Shown here in pieces: positions 35,801 to 48,100 of a stretch of DNA of 64,000 nucleotides; positions within the stretch are counted from its first letter, which is position 1, and each line of letters begins with the position of its first letter. The translations under genes and the position numbers were made by a program. Under the pieces are notes generated by a model that saw only the letters and a list, made by a program, of their open reading frames with translations, was not told where the DNA came from and did not search any database. Source of the DNA: Dasyornis broadbenti (taxonomy: Eukaryota > Chordata > Aves > Passeriformes > Dasyornithidae). The stretch spans positions 372,164-436,163 of the forward strand of contig VZRN01001116.1 in the NCBI GenBank assembly GCA_013397935.1. The letters run 5' to 3'.

Positions 35801-38800
35801 TCCAGTAATTCCTCTTTTTTCTGAATATAAAATATGAAAATCAACTTTTGCCAAATAGAGAGTAATTTTCCCTAAGTCCCAATGTCCACGTAGTATTTCT
35901 CCTTGCACATTTTCCCCAATCTGTCAGAATTGTAGGACTGAAAATTATAAAGCCAGCAGCTTTGCTGGAAAATGTCAGGCAGCCACGCATTTTTCAGAAG
36001 AACAGAGTCTACTTTATGCTGGGTAGCATTGTTTGAAATTGAGTTTTCAAAGTGCACAATTTTTCATTTCCAAGTCAAGGCTAATGGAAAAATTTCACTT
36101 CCAAAGGTAAGAAATGGAGCAACTGAAAACGGGGATTTAGAAAAGAACTGCCATCTCAGCAATCATTTTGAACATTAGGATCATTTGACATTTTGAGACT
36201 GGTGGCAGTGATTCACTTATCAGAGGGCCTTAACTAGGATTTGTTTATATGTCTTTCAAATACTAAGTGTAAATCATCAGTCTTTCATGTCTCTGTTTTC
36301 TCCTCCACAGGGTCTCTCCAAGCTCTCAGAATTTCTCTCATCCATTGAATCATCGTGTCATATGGACTTTAACATTTACTCCCCATCCAGCATTAAGCAA
36401 ACTTTTCCTTCCTTCAGTAGTTTTAATCTGTGCCTGTGGAGCGTGGAGGCAACTTCTTGGGATGGAGGAACTGAGCTCATGCCACGTGAAGGTGTCTCTA
36501 TTCCTACTTGCCTCAGCCCCAGAGGCTGAGATTGTGCATGGTAAAGGCAGATTGTTGTAAATGAGTTAAGAAAATGAGTATGAAGGTGAGTAATAGCATT
36601 AGAGAAAACTACAGAAGAAAGTTTTGGGTTGACATCTTTAAGAGAAGTCGACTCAGTCAGAGTTTTCTTTCATACAGTGCATGGAAAGGTTGCTTTGGCC
36701 AGATCCTGGAGAATGGATGCAGGGGAGCATTGTCACACACTAATGCCCTCCTGCAGCTAAGCAAATATCATGGCCTTTATTTAAATACACATGCATAATA
36801 AATCTTTTGCAAACAAACCACAAAAGCTACCAACAGTTTTCTTGAGATTAAGAATATTCGAGTGTTTCTCCATTGCAAGAAATTTTTAGTGCAATGCCTC
36901 TGCTCTAGCTGAAGAGTCTTTTCCGGTCCTGCCACACAATGAATTCCCACTTTCCAATGAGATCCCTGCTGGAAAAAAATGAGTGGCAGCCTGCTGTCCT
37001 GGGCTAAGGTGCTGTCTGATTTAATTTCAAGGCAGGCAGGGGAAAAAATGTGGGAGAGGAGCAGCATTGAAAGGGTGCATGGAAATTACCTACCATGGCA
37101 AAAGAAAGAAGTGGTGGAGTCAAGAAACAAGGCCATTTTCTCCAGAGGATCATCATCTGCACCATTTAAACACATATTTAGTCCTTGCAGATATGTTTCC
37201 TGCTTATTTTGACTAGAGGAACTAAGGTAGCAGGGAATACAAAAGTGTCAGGCAAAAGGACGTGTGTCAAATTACAGCTTGTACAGCTGTCCCCGGAGCA
37301 AGACTAGCCTGTCCAAAGAAGACTGCAGAGGAGAAAAAGCTAGTATAATAGAAGAAATTCTTTCTGCTCCCAGCAGCTCTTTTCCCTTCCCATACCTTTC
37401 CCCAGACTCTTCTGTCCTGCTTTCATTCCTTATAGTAACCTAAAAAAAGTTCCTGTAGCTTGACACTAATCTTGTCACCATTTCTTGTGCAACTGAGTAA
37501 AGAGTACAGCCTGAGCAAGAATGCTGAGCTTCCTATGGCAGAGAATGGCGGAGTCTGGAATTACCCTTGTACATCCTGGATTTCCCCTCTTGTCTCCACC
37601 TTGTCCCCATTCAGGTGCTTCATACTGACTTTATCTATAGCCTGGCCTCACACGCTGCTGTCAATGAGCTTTTCTTTTAGCAGTCATTTATCTATGATCC
37701 AACGGGCTCATAGACTTCATAAAACCTCTTTTTAAAATCATTTTACTTTACATTATCCAAAGTGATTGTTTAATAGCAGCAAAGATGTATTGTCTTGAAA
37801 TGCATTCCTGAACTTGCACATCTATAGTGTCTGCCACTTACAGAATCACAACACTCTGCTGGTTTACTGGTCCCTAAAGACAGAGTTTATCACTCCAAAC
37901 ACTTGAAAGTGCTTCTAGAGGGCAAAGGCTTTTATCCAAGCCAATTACTTATCTAATGCAAATTTTTCTGAGGATCACTTTCATTTAGAGAAGAGGTCAA
38001 GAAAAGAAAACCTGCTCAAAAAATTAATTTTAAATTGGTTTGTGTGAAAGGAATGCAAGTGTTTGATGCTGTGGTCATATTAATATGCTTGGTAACTCTG
38101 TCTGGAACAGGAAGGGAATATAAACAAATTATTTCATACAGTGTGATTCTCTCTGTGTCTGAGAGGAAGTGAAACTGCAGTGACACCATTTAACCCTTGC
38201 AGGATCAGGTATTAAGTGCCTGGTTTGAATGACAGTATAGTTTTGCATTTTTTCTCATCCTAAGCAGAAGCAGAGGCAGATGGATATGCACTCTTCTTAA
38301 GGAGAAAGGAGCTGTCAGTGCATGCCTACCTCCTTTCAAAGATGTTACAGGAGGGCATGGTTTTTACAAAACCAAGTACATTTTATTATTCAACGGTCAG
38401 TGGTGACCCCCTAATTTAAATAAAACAGCAAATGAAGCCAAAATTTAAGGAGGGAGAAGAGCTTGTTACACATCTATTTTACACTTTCATGAGCATCTCA
38501 GACATATTAAGAATAAGTGTAATTTGAGTAGATGCATACTTTTTCATAAGATAATGCAAGGGAAGTTTAGCAATCTGTGATGAAGTGTGACTCTCTGAGG
38601 AGTGTTTATTCCCATTAATAAGATAAATAGCCCATCACCAGCAGCCCCAGAATAAGTGAGTCGAAATCAGCAGTCAAAACCTTTGCTGAAAGAAATAAAA
38701 TGTACAGACATCAAGGTCAAGCACAACAGGTACCACTTCTGCTGCACAAAAGTCCAACCTGTGCACTCCATGGATAAAACATCCCTGTTGCAGGTAAGTG

Positions 38801-41800
38801 GACAAACCTTTGTTCCTCGCTGCCACAGCAGAGATCCAGCCCCTGGAGGGAAGCAGTGCTGCCAGGCTTGCCAGCGTGACTGTGTCTGCACAAGGGGTTT
38901 TTTCTGGCAGCAGAGAGGCAGCTCTGCCTCTTTATACCCCCAGGAGCTGGAGGTGTGTTGTCAGCTCCTCACAGCCGGCAAAACTCGGTAACCGCGGCCT
39001 GGGCCTCCACACTGAACAGTGCAGTTTATTTCTGAGCAATTATTGCCTTGAGGGTTAACACAGCCCTAAATGTAGATTGATAGTCAGGAGAAAAATCGAG
39101 TTGCATCTACCTTTGACTTTAGAGGGAGCCAAATAACATTCTGCTAAACGAAAAAGTACATCTGAAGATGCTAATGACAGAAGAAACTAAAACAAACTTC
39201 TTTACAGGTGTCAAGCCTTAGCTGCAAAGGGGCAGCTGTGTGGTCAGCATCATATTACATGGAAATATCTGTCCCAGTCCAGAACAAAGGTGAATTTGTG
39301 GCAAGTATCTTCTTCTTTCGAAGGCTTTTTGGTTTTCAGAGAATGGAATGCAGTTCCTTCTTTCATCAGTACCTTTCCTTTGGAGTCTGATGCAATTTTC
39401 AGTTATTGCTTTGCGATGAGAATTTCTTATGATTCTGCAAACATGGAGAAATATGTTATTCACATTTCCTCTTCCTTCAGGTCCTGGGAGAGAAATGGTG
39501 GGATTCCTCTGGCCAAGTGTCCACTCCTGCAAGGCACCAAAAGGCCCTCTGCAGTGTCATCTGGAAAGAAGCAGGCCCTCATAGGGCATGACTCTCTCAT
39601 TTAAAAAGAGTTTTCTATGGAGAATTTAGTCTTTTAAAAATATCAGAAAAGTATTTATTGCCTTTCGCTGTGTATGTCTACACCAGGATGGGATGAACTG
39701 CACCCTAAAAGAGCTTGCCTCTCTCCAGTTGACTCCAAAGGGAGCCTTGCAGCCATGTCAGTGCAGCTGTCTGTACTGCAGAGGTCTAAAGTTCCTAGAG
39801 ACTAATCTTGTCCCAAAATGTCCCTCCGCATCAGCCTTTTCAGTCACACCACTGCACAGCCATCATGCTCAGTGTGTGCTCAGTTTTTCTGTAATTCTCA
39901 TCTGATATCCCCGTCTGTGTTTGACAAGCTGCAGGCTGGCGCGTACATAGAGGTCTCAGCTCCTCAGGGCCACTCCTGCAGCTAATGAGACTCACCTGGG
40001 AATTGAACGCTTCCTTTAAGGCTGCAGGAAATTCCAGCCTTGGATGGGAAGGCCATTGCAGTGTGACAATAAATGGAGCAATGGCAGAAGGCCATGTCAC
40101 ACATCCCACACGCTCAGAGCGCCCAGCTCCGTGCTGGTGTAACTCCAGGTGTGGTTTGACATTACAGCAAAAAGCCTGTCTAACCACTCAGTGCAGCTGA
40201 AAACTCCCCCTCTGCTCTGCCCTGTGCCTGTTCCCACCCGTCCTTCTCCTCGTCCTCCTCCTCGCTGGCACTGAGAATTCTCCTGGGAGCCAGCTAAACG
40301 CACCCTTCAGAAGAAGGGATTTTCTTTCTCTCCTGTTGTCTCCCTGGTCTGGCTCTTCAATGTCAGTATTGAGGGAGCACTGATGGAGAGGGCAGAAAGG
40401 CACAGATGAGGCCACAAGGATGGAAAAGGGCAGGGATGGCCCTGGCTGAACCTCCAGAGAGAGGTTTTCTGTCAAGGCTCAATGCCTTTCAGTTGAAGCT
40501 TACTCAGAACAAGTTACCTTACCTTGGGTGATGAGCAGTAACATGTTCAACTCCAGTCACTTTATATTTACCTTGAACTTCTGCTTCCCAGCCTCCTAAA
40601 ACATGAGCGCATTTCATTGGAAATACTGCTTTTTAATGTGCTAGATGTGCTTCCATCAAGCATGGGTAGCCTTCTCCTCTAAGGCAGAGATAAAAGGTAG
40701 AGTTCAAAACCCTGAGACTGTTACCCGCTCATCTACTGCCTCTTCTGCTTCAGAGCTTGCACTGACAGGAGACTGATGCCTTCAAGCCCTGCCTAGGCTG
40801 TCATCTCAAAGTCCACCTGTTTCCAAAATGGCAATACAGTAAAGCCAGCAGGTGATACATGAAGCAGCTGAGATCACCAGGACTTTCTTCAACCAAAATG
40901 GGTTGTGGTGTTCTGAATGCCCTTGACACTAATTTGTGATTAATCCATAATCTTTTGAAGTAACTGTCTCCTTATCACCATTTTTTCATTCTTAGCATTC
41001 TAAAAGGAGATTAGTTTGATTATATTGCGTAATTTGAAGTGGTCACCAGTCTGTGGCCCCTTTTCATCTCCTGTTTCTTGTTTCTCCAACAATGGACCAG
41101 CATAGCAGCTGGTGAGACAACTACATTCAAAAGCCAGAGTTTAGTTAAGTCAAGCCTAAGTTATACCCCAGGGATCTCGAATAAGGCTTCACCAAGAAGG
41201 CAAGTGTGAGAACAAAGACCATGCTGCATTAGAGAAGCTCCTTTTGTCATGGCCATTTTTGGGACTATCACGACTTCTCTACCCTGATCCAAAGAGACTA
41301 ACACAAGGCCAGGACCAGGTCCCTTTTCTTGTTTAATGAGATGCCATGCATGTGATAAAGCAGGCTTGAAAAAGTTTTAACCAAAGTCATTTGCCAGCGC
41401 TTGGTTGTCTGGCAGCGCTGGGAAAAGAGCACCTCTGCCTGCTCTGCTTCTCTGGGGCTGCTCTCTCTGTGTGGTGGTGGGGAGGCCCTCGCAAGTCTCA
41501 TCTCCCTCTGGAAGATGAGATGCTGTAGGTCCTGCCCCTCATCCAAGGAGGTTCCTTGCAGATCCCACGTTGCCTAGCAGCAGCTTCTGATCACCCCTGA
41601 GCAACACATCCATATCCTTCTTAGGAGCAGTTGCCATCCTCAAATCCTTCAGGCTGTCCTGATTTTCCTATACCACTCATTAATGTTTATAATTGCAAAA
41701 TAATTGGGCCTGCTGAGTTTGTAATGAAGGCGCATGTTTAAATGCTGTAATCAAAGAACTTTCAATTGGATTAAGACTTTAGTGTACTAGTGGTTTAATT

Positions 41801-44655
41801 ACAGGCCAAGGTAAGCACAAATAAGCTTTGGGTTTAGTCCTGTCTTTCAGGTAGGCCCTAGCAAAGTCTTTGAGCCCACTTGTTATCACTGAGTATCTGA
41901 TATTAACTGAGGGTTGAACCCCAGTGGCCAGGACTCCCATACGGCACCCCAGGCAGTGAGAGTCAGCCCCAGACATGCACAGCTCCCAGGGTGAAACACC
42001 ACTAGATATACTCAGTCAACACGACAAATATCAGTGGAGAATTCCTTAGGAGGAGGCATCAGGTGAAATAAAAGGCTGAACTGAAGGGTGTGCAGCTTGA
42101 CAAACACTCCAAGTCAGCACAGCCACGGAAAGGTGGTGTCTTCCTCTTCCCTTGCTCCCAGCCATCATTCTCAGCCAGGTGCCTGGCAAAATTGGTTTTA
42201 TATCCTCATGGCAAAGTACTGTCAGGAGACTGATGCAGTTAAAAGCAACCTTTTCTCTTCATTTTCTTTTTTGCCTTGAGGAGCTGCACAAGTATTTACA
42301 ATAGCATGGTGAAACAGGGAGCCCAGGGACAGGGACAAGATGCTGGTGCTGAGAGGAACTATTTAAGAGTGATGGGAGCATCAGAATCTGTCTGCTGAAA
42401 TGTTGGTCGTGTTTAATCCTAAGGAGAAAGGTGAGAATGACTGTCAGCAGAAGTTTAAAGGTGGTTATTAAGCTTGAGTCCTATAAAGACAAATAATTAT
42501 TTCTGCACTGCACCTCCGGAAAGGGCAATGTATTTCAACAGCGTTAGAAAATCTGGTCTATCAAACAGGCTTCAAACAGTCCCTGGTGACAAACCGCCTA
42601 ATCTGGGGCACGGTGAGACATCGCACTGCAAAGGAGGTCTGAGCAATAAGCAAAACACATTGGGACTTCAGTTTCAGTTCTGCTTTGGCTCATTTGCAGC
42701 CCAGTCCTTTTCTAGTTGCAGTCTTTGAACTTCTACCAAGCACACTGAGGGACTGGTTGGTAGGCAGGATGTGCTGCAACTGCCAGAGAGATTAATTGGA
42801 AGAGAAGTGTAGATCAACACCATCAGCTGCACACACACACGCATCAATTTAACTAAGGCAATTTACAAAAGATTGAGATAAATTGGTACAATCTTCTTTC
42901 TGGACAAGGTTAGAATGTAGATGCTTTCGTCTTGTCAGGTGCAAAACCAGACAAGCTACAGCACCACCAAGAAAAGGAAAATACGTCTGTGGGTATATAC
43001 CAGTTATAAAAGTGTTGTAACCAAATAGGTATAAAAATAGATAGGGGCTGCCCGTATTTTTGCAGAAATTACCTCTGCATACAGCATACTAAGTTTAATT
43101 GTAGTTGATAGCATTTTTCTAGTAGCAAAGTGGTTGTTTTATTTTACTGTGAGGTGTCTTTTCTTCATATCTCTGGGATGTGTCTGCTTTGATGCCCACT
43201 ACTGAAGCCACTAAAAAGCTGTGAATTATTTTGGGATCACCAGGAGTTCATATGAAATTATAAACCTCAATACAAAAAGAATTTAACAAATGCAAATCTG
43301 TTGTCATTGAATTTTGACTGTTATGTAATTCCTGAGGTTTCATGGACATCCATATTGCATTTATTCAGTGTACAGGTAAGAGGCACAAACAGAATTTTAT
43401 TTTTTCAAAGAGAAAAAAACAACAAATTGCCTTGACTTGGCTGAAGCATCCAGGAAAGTATCTAAATGCAATTTATCTTCATTATAAAGACTCAGCATTG
43501 AGACATGGGTTCTCTGCTGCTGATCATACCAGAAATTATTCCAGCTCCATTTTCAGACACTGATAGTAATGATACTAAGTTATATTTTATAATGGTAACT
43601 ATTACATTGTATTTGTACAAATTTTATTTAACAGGTTACAATTATAATCGAATCTTATTAGCAAATCATCATCCTTTGTCTATCTTCAAAGGGGGCAAAT
43701 TGAATAAAAGCTAAAAGGTAGGAGATTCACCAGCCCAAATTTAAATGTGTTGCCTTTTCAGAGAGAGGCCCTTTGGCTGCCTTTAGGCAGCACAGAGGTG
43801 GGTGCAATGGGGAATGATTGCCCTTGGCCTAGAGCAGCCCAAACAAACCTATTTCGCCACTTTTTACACTCCTAAATGTACACAGGGACACCACCCCATG
43901 TTTTATTTACTCAGTAAATTTGAGCAGACATCAGTCATTAGTCTTCCCAAGAGGAGAGAAAAACCACAGTTTCGTCAAATGTGACTGAAAATGGGAAATT
44001 ATGAGGGAAACAGCTGCTCTGCCTGACCTCTGTAAGTGCTGCATAGGATCCTTGAACACATTTAGGGGAAAAGGGAAAAGCAGCATTTGCTAAATTGATT
44101 TATTTGTCTTATCTATGCCATATAAAAATCCCAGCAGTTATTCCCAGATTATTTCTCTTAACAGGGCGATGAGAGTTGCACCTCCCCTGTGGTCCTGAAC
44201 CAAAATCATCACCTTCTTCCAGAAGCCCCTGAGGGGATGTGGGGATGTTTCAAACCCCTCTACATCTGCTGAAGGGGAAGTTTAAATAAACTGTGTGCTT
44301 CCTCAGCACTGAATCCACCTGCTCCTGAAATGCTTGCAGACAGAGAGAAGTGGATGTTTCATGAAGTTAATGTCACTTTAAGGATTCGTGTAAATCCTTC
44401 ATGGGTTTTGCTTTCATTTTCAGTATGACTGAATTTTATGGTATAATCATATCAACCCTTCCACTTTAAATTCAGTCTTGCACCAAGGGATGGTTTCTAT
44501 CACTGTGTCTGTAGTCAGTAAAAGCAAGGTTTTACCCTCTGAGTTGCACAAAAAACTGCTAGAACATTTTACAGACTCTCCTTTTCACAGTATTTAGTTC
44601 CTCAGACAATAAGCAAATATATCCCTCTTCTAGAGAGGAGTTTCATTTCCTTCTT

Positions 44656-45159
44656 GTGTACATTACCTCAAGAATGATTAAACTTTGGGCTTGGTTTGCA
44701 ACATGCAATTTCTGCTTCATCCAGCAGCTCCTGGCAGGTTGTTTTTGGGGTTATGTGGCACAGAGTCACTGCTGGCAGCACTGTCCATCCATTTGGATGC
44801 CCCTGACATATCCCAAAGGGTGTGAGGAAAAAGTGCCCTCCTTTGCCTTTCTCAGAAGGCTGTGGCAGGAAAGAGGGAGCTCAGAGCCACCCTCTTTGGA
44901 AGAGCAAACAAGACATCAGCTGCTCCCTGAGGTCTCCCTGGGAAACGCACAGCTCATAGGAGCTCTGGATCTTGTGGTACCTCTCCATGAATGTTGCCTA
45001 AAAATAGAGCTGAAATGTGACTGTTCAAGATACAGCCTTGTGGTAAACAAGGAAATTGAGCACATAGCCATGGAAGTTTTGCTTATTTTTCTATTATGGT
45101 CTGTAAACTGTCAAAATCTATTGATTGTCCCTTTCTATTTTAGGGCCAATTGCCAATAA
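44656..45159 (+). other. Longest unassigned ORF, 167 codons, probably not a gene
   Basis: This plus-strand frame from ATG at 44656 to a stop at 45157-45159 is unbroken. The translation is rich in Cys, Trp and Leu and ends in a hydrophobic stretch (about residues 138-162). I recognise no family, promoter or splice partner. By a rough estimate, one chance ORF of this length is not surprising in 64 kb over six frames. A polypyrimidine run followed by AG near 45,130-45,143 could serve as a splice acceptor, but nothing supports its use. I record it only because it is the longest ORF outside repeats. Confidence 0.15.
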
Positions 45160-48100
45160 GCTTAAGAAAACCTTCTGTTGTTTCACTGGTCCAGCTTGGT
45201 GCAGATCTCAGGGGATCTTGCATGTTTCCAAGCTTTTTTCCAACAGGCACTTTGATTCACCGAGCTTACAATGTAAATAAATGTTATTTGTAGATATTTG
45301 CCAAGTAGTACAAACATGACTGCCTGAAACTGTCCATTATAAATTAAATTTCAGTTGCCTGTTAGCTGGGGAGACATTTTCCAGATTTTACATCCGATTG
45401 AAAGTAGAAGTCCATTTCATGAAAAGCCATTTGCATGTGCGTGGTGGACTCATTAAGAGCCACATGGAACATCACACACTGGTGTTGCCACAGTGAACTG
45501 GGTCTCTCAGGGAAGGCATAGACAAAATTGATGATATTTTTCCAGGCTTGCTTTGTCAAGGACAGCCATGACTCTGATACTGCCAAACTCTTGAGCATCC
45601 TGAAGGATCCTTTAGCTCAGATGGCGTAACCTGGTGTGTTTCCATGCATGCCCGTAGCTTTGCTCCCATACCTCAAGATTTCCTACAATATTTTGGAGAG
45701 AGGCTGCTCAGGAGGGACTGCTGCTCAAGGCAGATTCCTGAGGGTCTGGCAATAAGGAATCCAGAAAGCCTAATGATCAACCTCCATCCTTTCCCAGATT
45801 CCTCCGGATGTGCACAGCTCTGTCTTTCTCAGGATGCTTGAGTGGGAGGAGAGGTGAGACAGGGGTGTGTGGGACAGCTGAACCCAGCTATCAAAAAAGC
45901 TGCTGTCCTGCCTTGTTTAGAGATGTACACAAGTTGAACTTGCAAGCATTGCTTTAATGATGACTCCATATCCACTGTAAGCTGCCGTCCCACTTATCCA
46001 TCACATATTGTGGAAGTAGAACAGGCTCAAATGCAGCTGAAACTTCTTCAGATCTCTTTATATCTGCTGTACCCTCCCCCTTAGGCTCTACTTCTTGGGA
46101 GCTGGGATGCTTTATTTCACTCCACATGGTCTTTAATCCCACAACTCACCTGGGCTCTGCCAGGATCATGCAGGTAGAGGTCAAGCTCATGAGGTCAGGA
46201 GGCCATGCAGAGATTCTCAAGAGTCCATGGAAAAAAGGCTCCAGAAACCTCTTTTTTTTTGTCATACTCCTGCAGTTGTTCACGATTATTGTGCCAGAAA
46301 TGACACCTCTGACTATTGACAGGACAAACTGTCAGCACTGGTAGAGGAGTAAATATGGTGGGCAGCAAAACTGTAAGGTAGAAGCCATAAACTGGGCTGC
46401 TTTCCTCCTCTAACACTAAAGCATCACAGAGAGCCCAGAAAAGACAGAAAAAGGAAAAAAAACCAAGAGCATGGAGACTTGATTAAGGAGGATTCAGCAA
46501 AGTCTGTGTTGAAGGCTTGTAAAAGGTCATGTAAGCCTTTAGACATCAACTTACATAGCAAGTTTTTTAATGGGCTTGCATCCCATGTCTTCTGTCAGCA
46601 CACCTGATGTTTCCCATCTTTGGTTCCCTCACCACCACTCTTCTTATGGATATCTACCAGCAGCCCAGTTCCTTTCACAAAGAAGGGGTTAATTTACTAA
46701 ATCTTTCCATCATGCTCTTGGCTGCATCTGGTTTCTCCCACATTCTTGCTGTATCTCCTTCCAGCTTGGGAAGATGATGCCTGCACATTTGTCATGCAGC
46801 AGGAATGTCATCCAGTCCATGAATGTAGCCAGGAGGGCAAACTTCATTGGTTTTTTACTCCTGCAACTGACTGACCCTTCCTGTCACCAATTTATCATGC
46901 TTTCATCTAGCTCTGAAAAATCCTGTTTGAGTGTTACAACAGGGCACCACACCAGTCTGAGATGCCTCTTATTTTCCTTTCAGAAACTTCATGGGTATTT
47001 TTCTTTAGTGTCTCATCTGGAAAAGGATCTAGGAATACAACCTTGAAATAAAGCCCTGCTAGCTACCAACCAAAACCTATGATATGGACAGCCAGCTTTA
47101 CTTCACATTTTATCAAAATCATGGTGCTGAGTGCTGTAATGTTTACAGATGTATTTTTATTAAATTTACACCTACAGTTTTTGTGCAATCAATCTCAAAA
47201 ATGACAAAACACAGGCCTACTGAAAAATCAGCTGAGAACGGCACAGAGGAACAACGGATGGAAAGGATTTTGTTGTTGTTGTTAAGGATGGCATGAACGA
47301 GGGGAAGCAATGAATGCATCGTCTTTCATTGCCTTGGCAGGATAAGAGCTCTGAAGGAGCCCAGGCATGCCCAGTCCAGCAGAAGAGAAAAAAAGAGGGC
47401 TTCAGATATTCTCTCCAGCATGCAAAAGAGGAAGAGAGACTATAAGAAGATGCCACAGGGAAGGCAGAAGTAAACACAGAGACAGCTGGAGAGTTCCTGG
47501 AACAGGGGAGGAGTGGGAAGGCGTGAGGCTGGGAATTGACTGAATCCTCTGTGCAGTCACTCTGGTCACAGCTTTGCCTCTCTTCTCCCTGGGGTGGACA
47601 GCAGGAAACTGGGTTATGCTCCCTCAACTGCTGGCTGCATGTGCACATGCCCAGGGAGAGACCAGGCAGAGAACATATGGGATGATACAATGTGGATAGA
47701 TGGAAATTTTGCCCATTTCAAACTGTCAGGACAGAAGACAAGGTAGGAGCATGCAGTGGGGTTAGATGTACTCCTGGCTCTATACAATATATGTGTTTTA
47801 AATGCCTCAGTCCTAAGACTACAGCCTTCTGAAAGCAAACTACCCCTTGTCCTGTCAAACAGGCACATCTTTCCAGCACTGTCCCTCCCTAGGCACAGGG
47901 GCACGGAAGGACATCAGAAACTAAAGGTCCAGGGCAGCTGGAGTGAAGGAAGGGAAACCAAAGCGAGAAAAGGCATCTCCCAGTGAACCACGTGGAGTAG
48001 AGGCAGAAGAGTGCAAGGGAAGGGGCAGGGGGGACAAAGGGAGATAAAGTTATGAAGGCTGGTGTGGGAGAGGCAATCATGTCACTGAAGGTCAGAGAAG

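Larger units (their letters stand above)
27380..44655. other. Intergenic DNA, no gene seen
   Basis: About 17 kb. GC-richer islands near 29,690-30,050 and 31,800-32,650 contain overlapping ORFs on both strands (for example 31917-32345 minus, 142 codons) without recognisable domains. A diverged local repeat lies at 32269 and 32771. No CpG-rich promoter, RNA gene or known transposon was found. Confidence 0.5.

Noticed and set aside
45608..45650. TTTAGCTCAGATGGC, similar to a tRNA D-arm region
   Set aside because: No T-arm B-box, anticodon stem or acceptor pairing follows at the required spacing.
47637..47650. Perfect 14-base palindrome GCATGTGCACATGC
   Set aside because: It is a short alternating purine/pyrimidine sequence with no context to suggest function.
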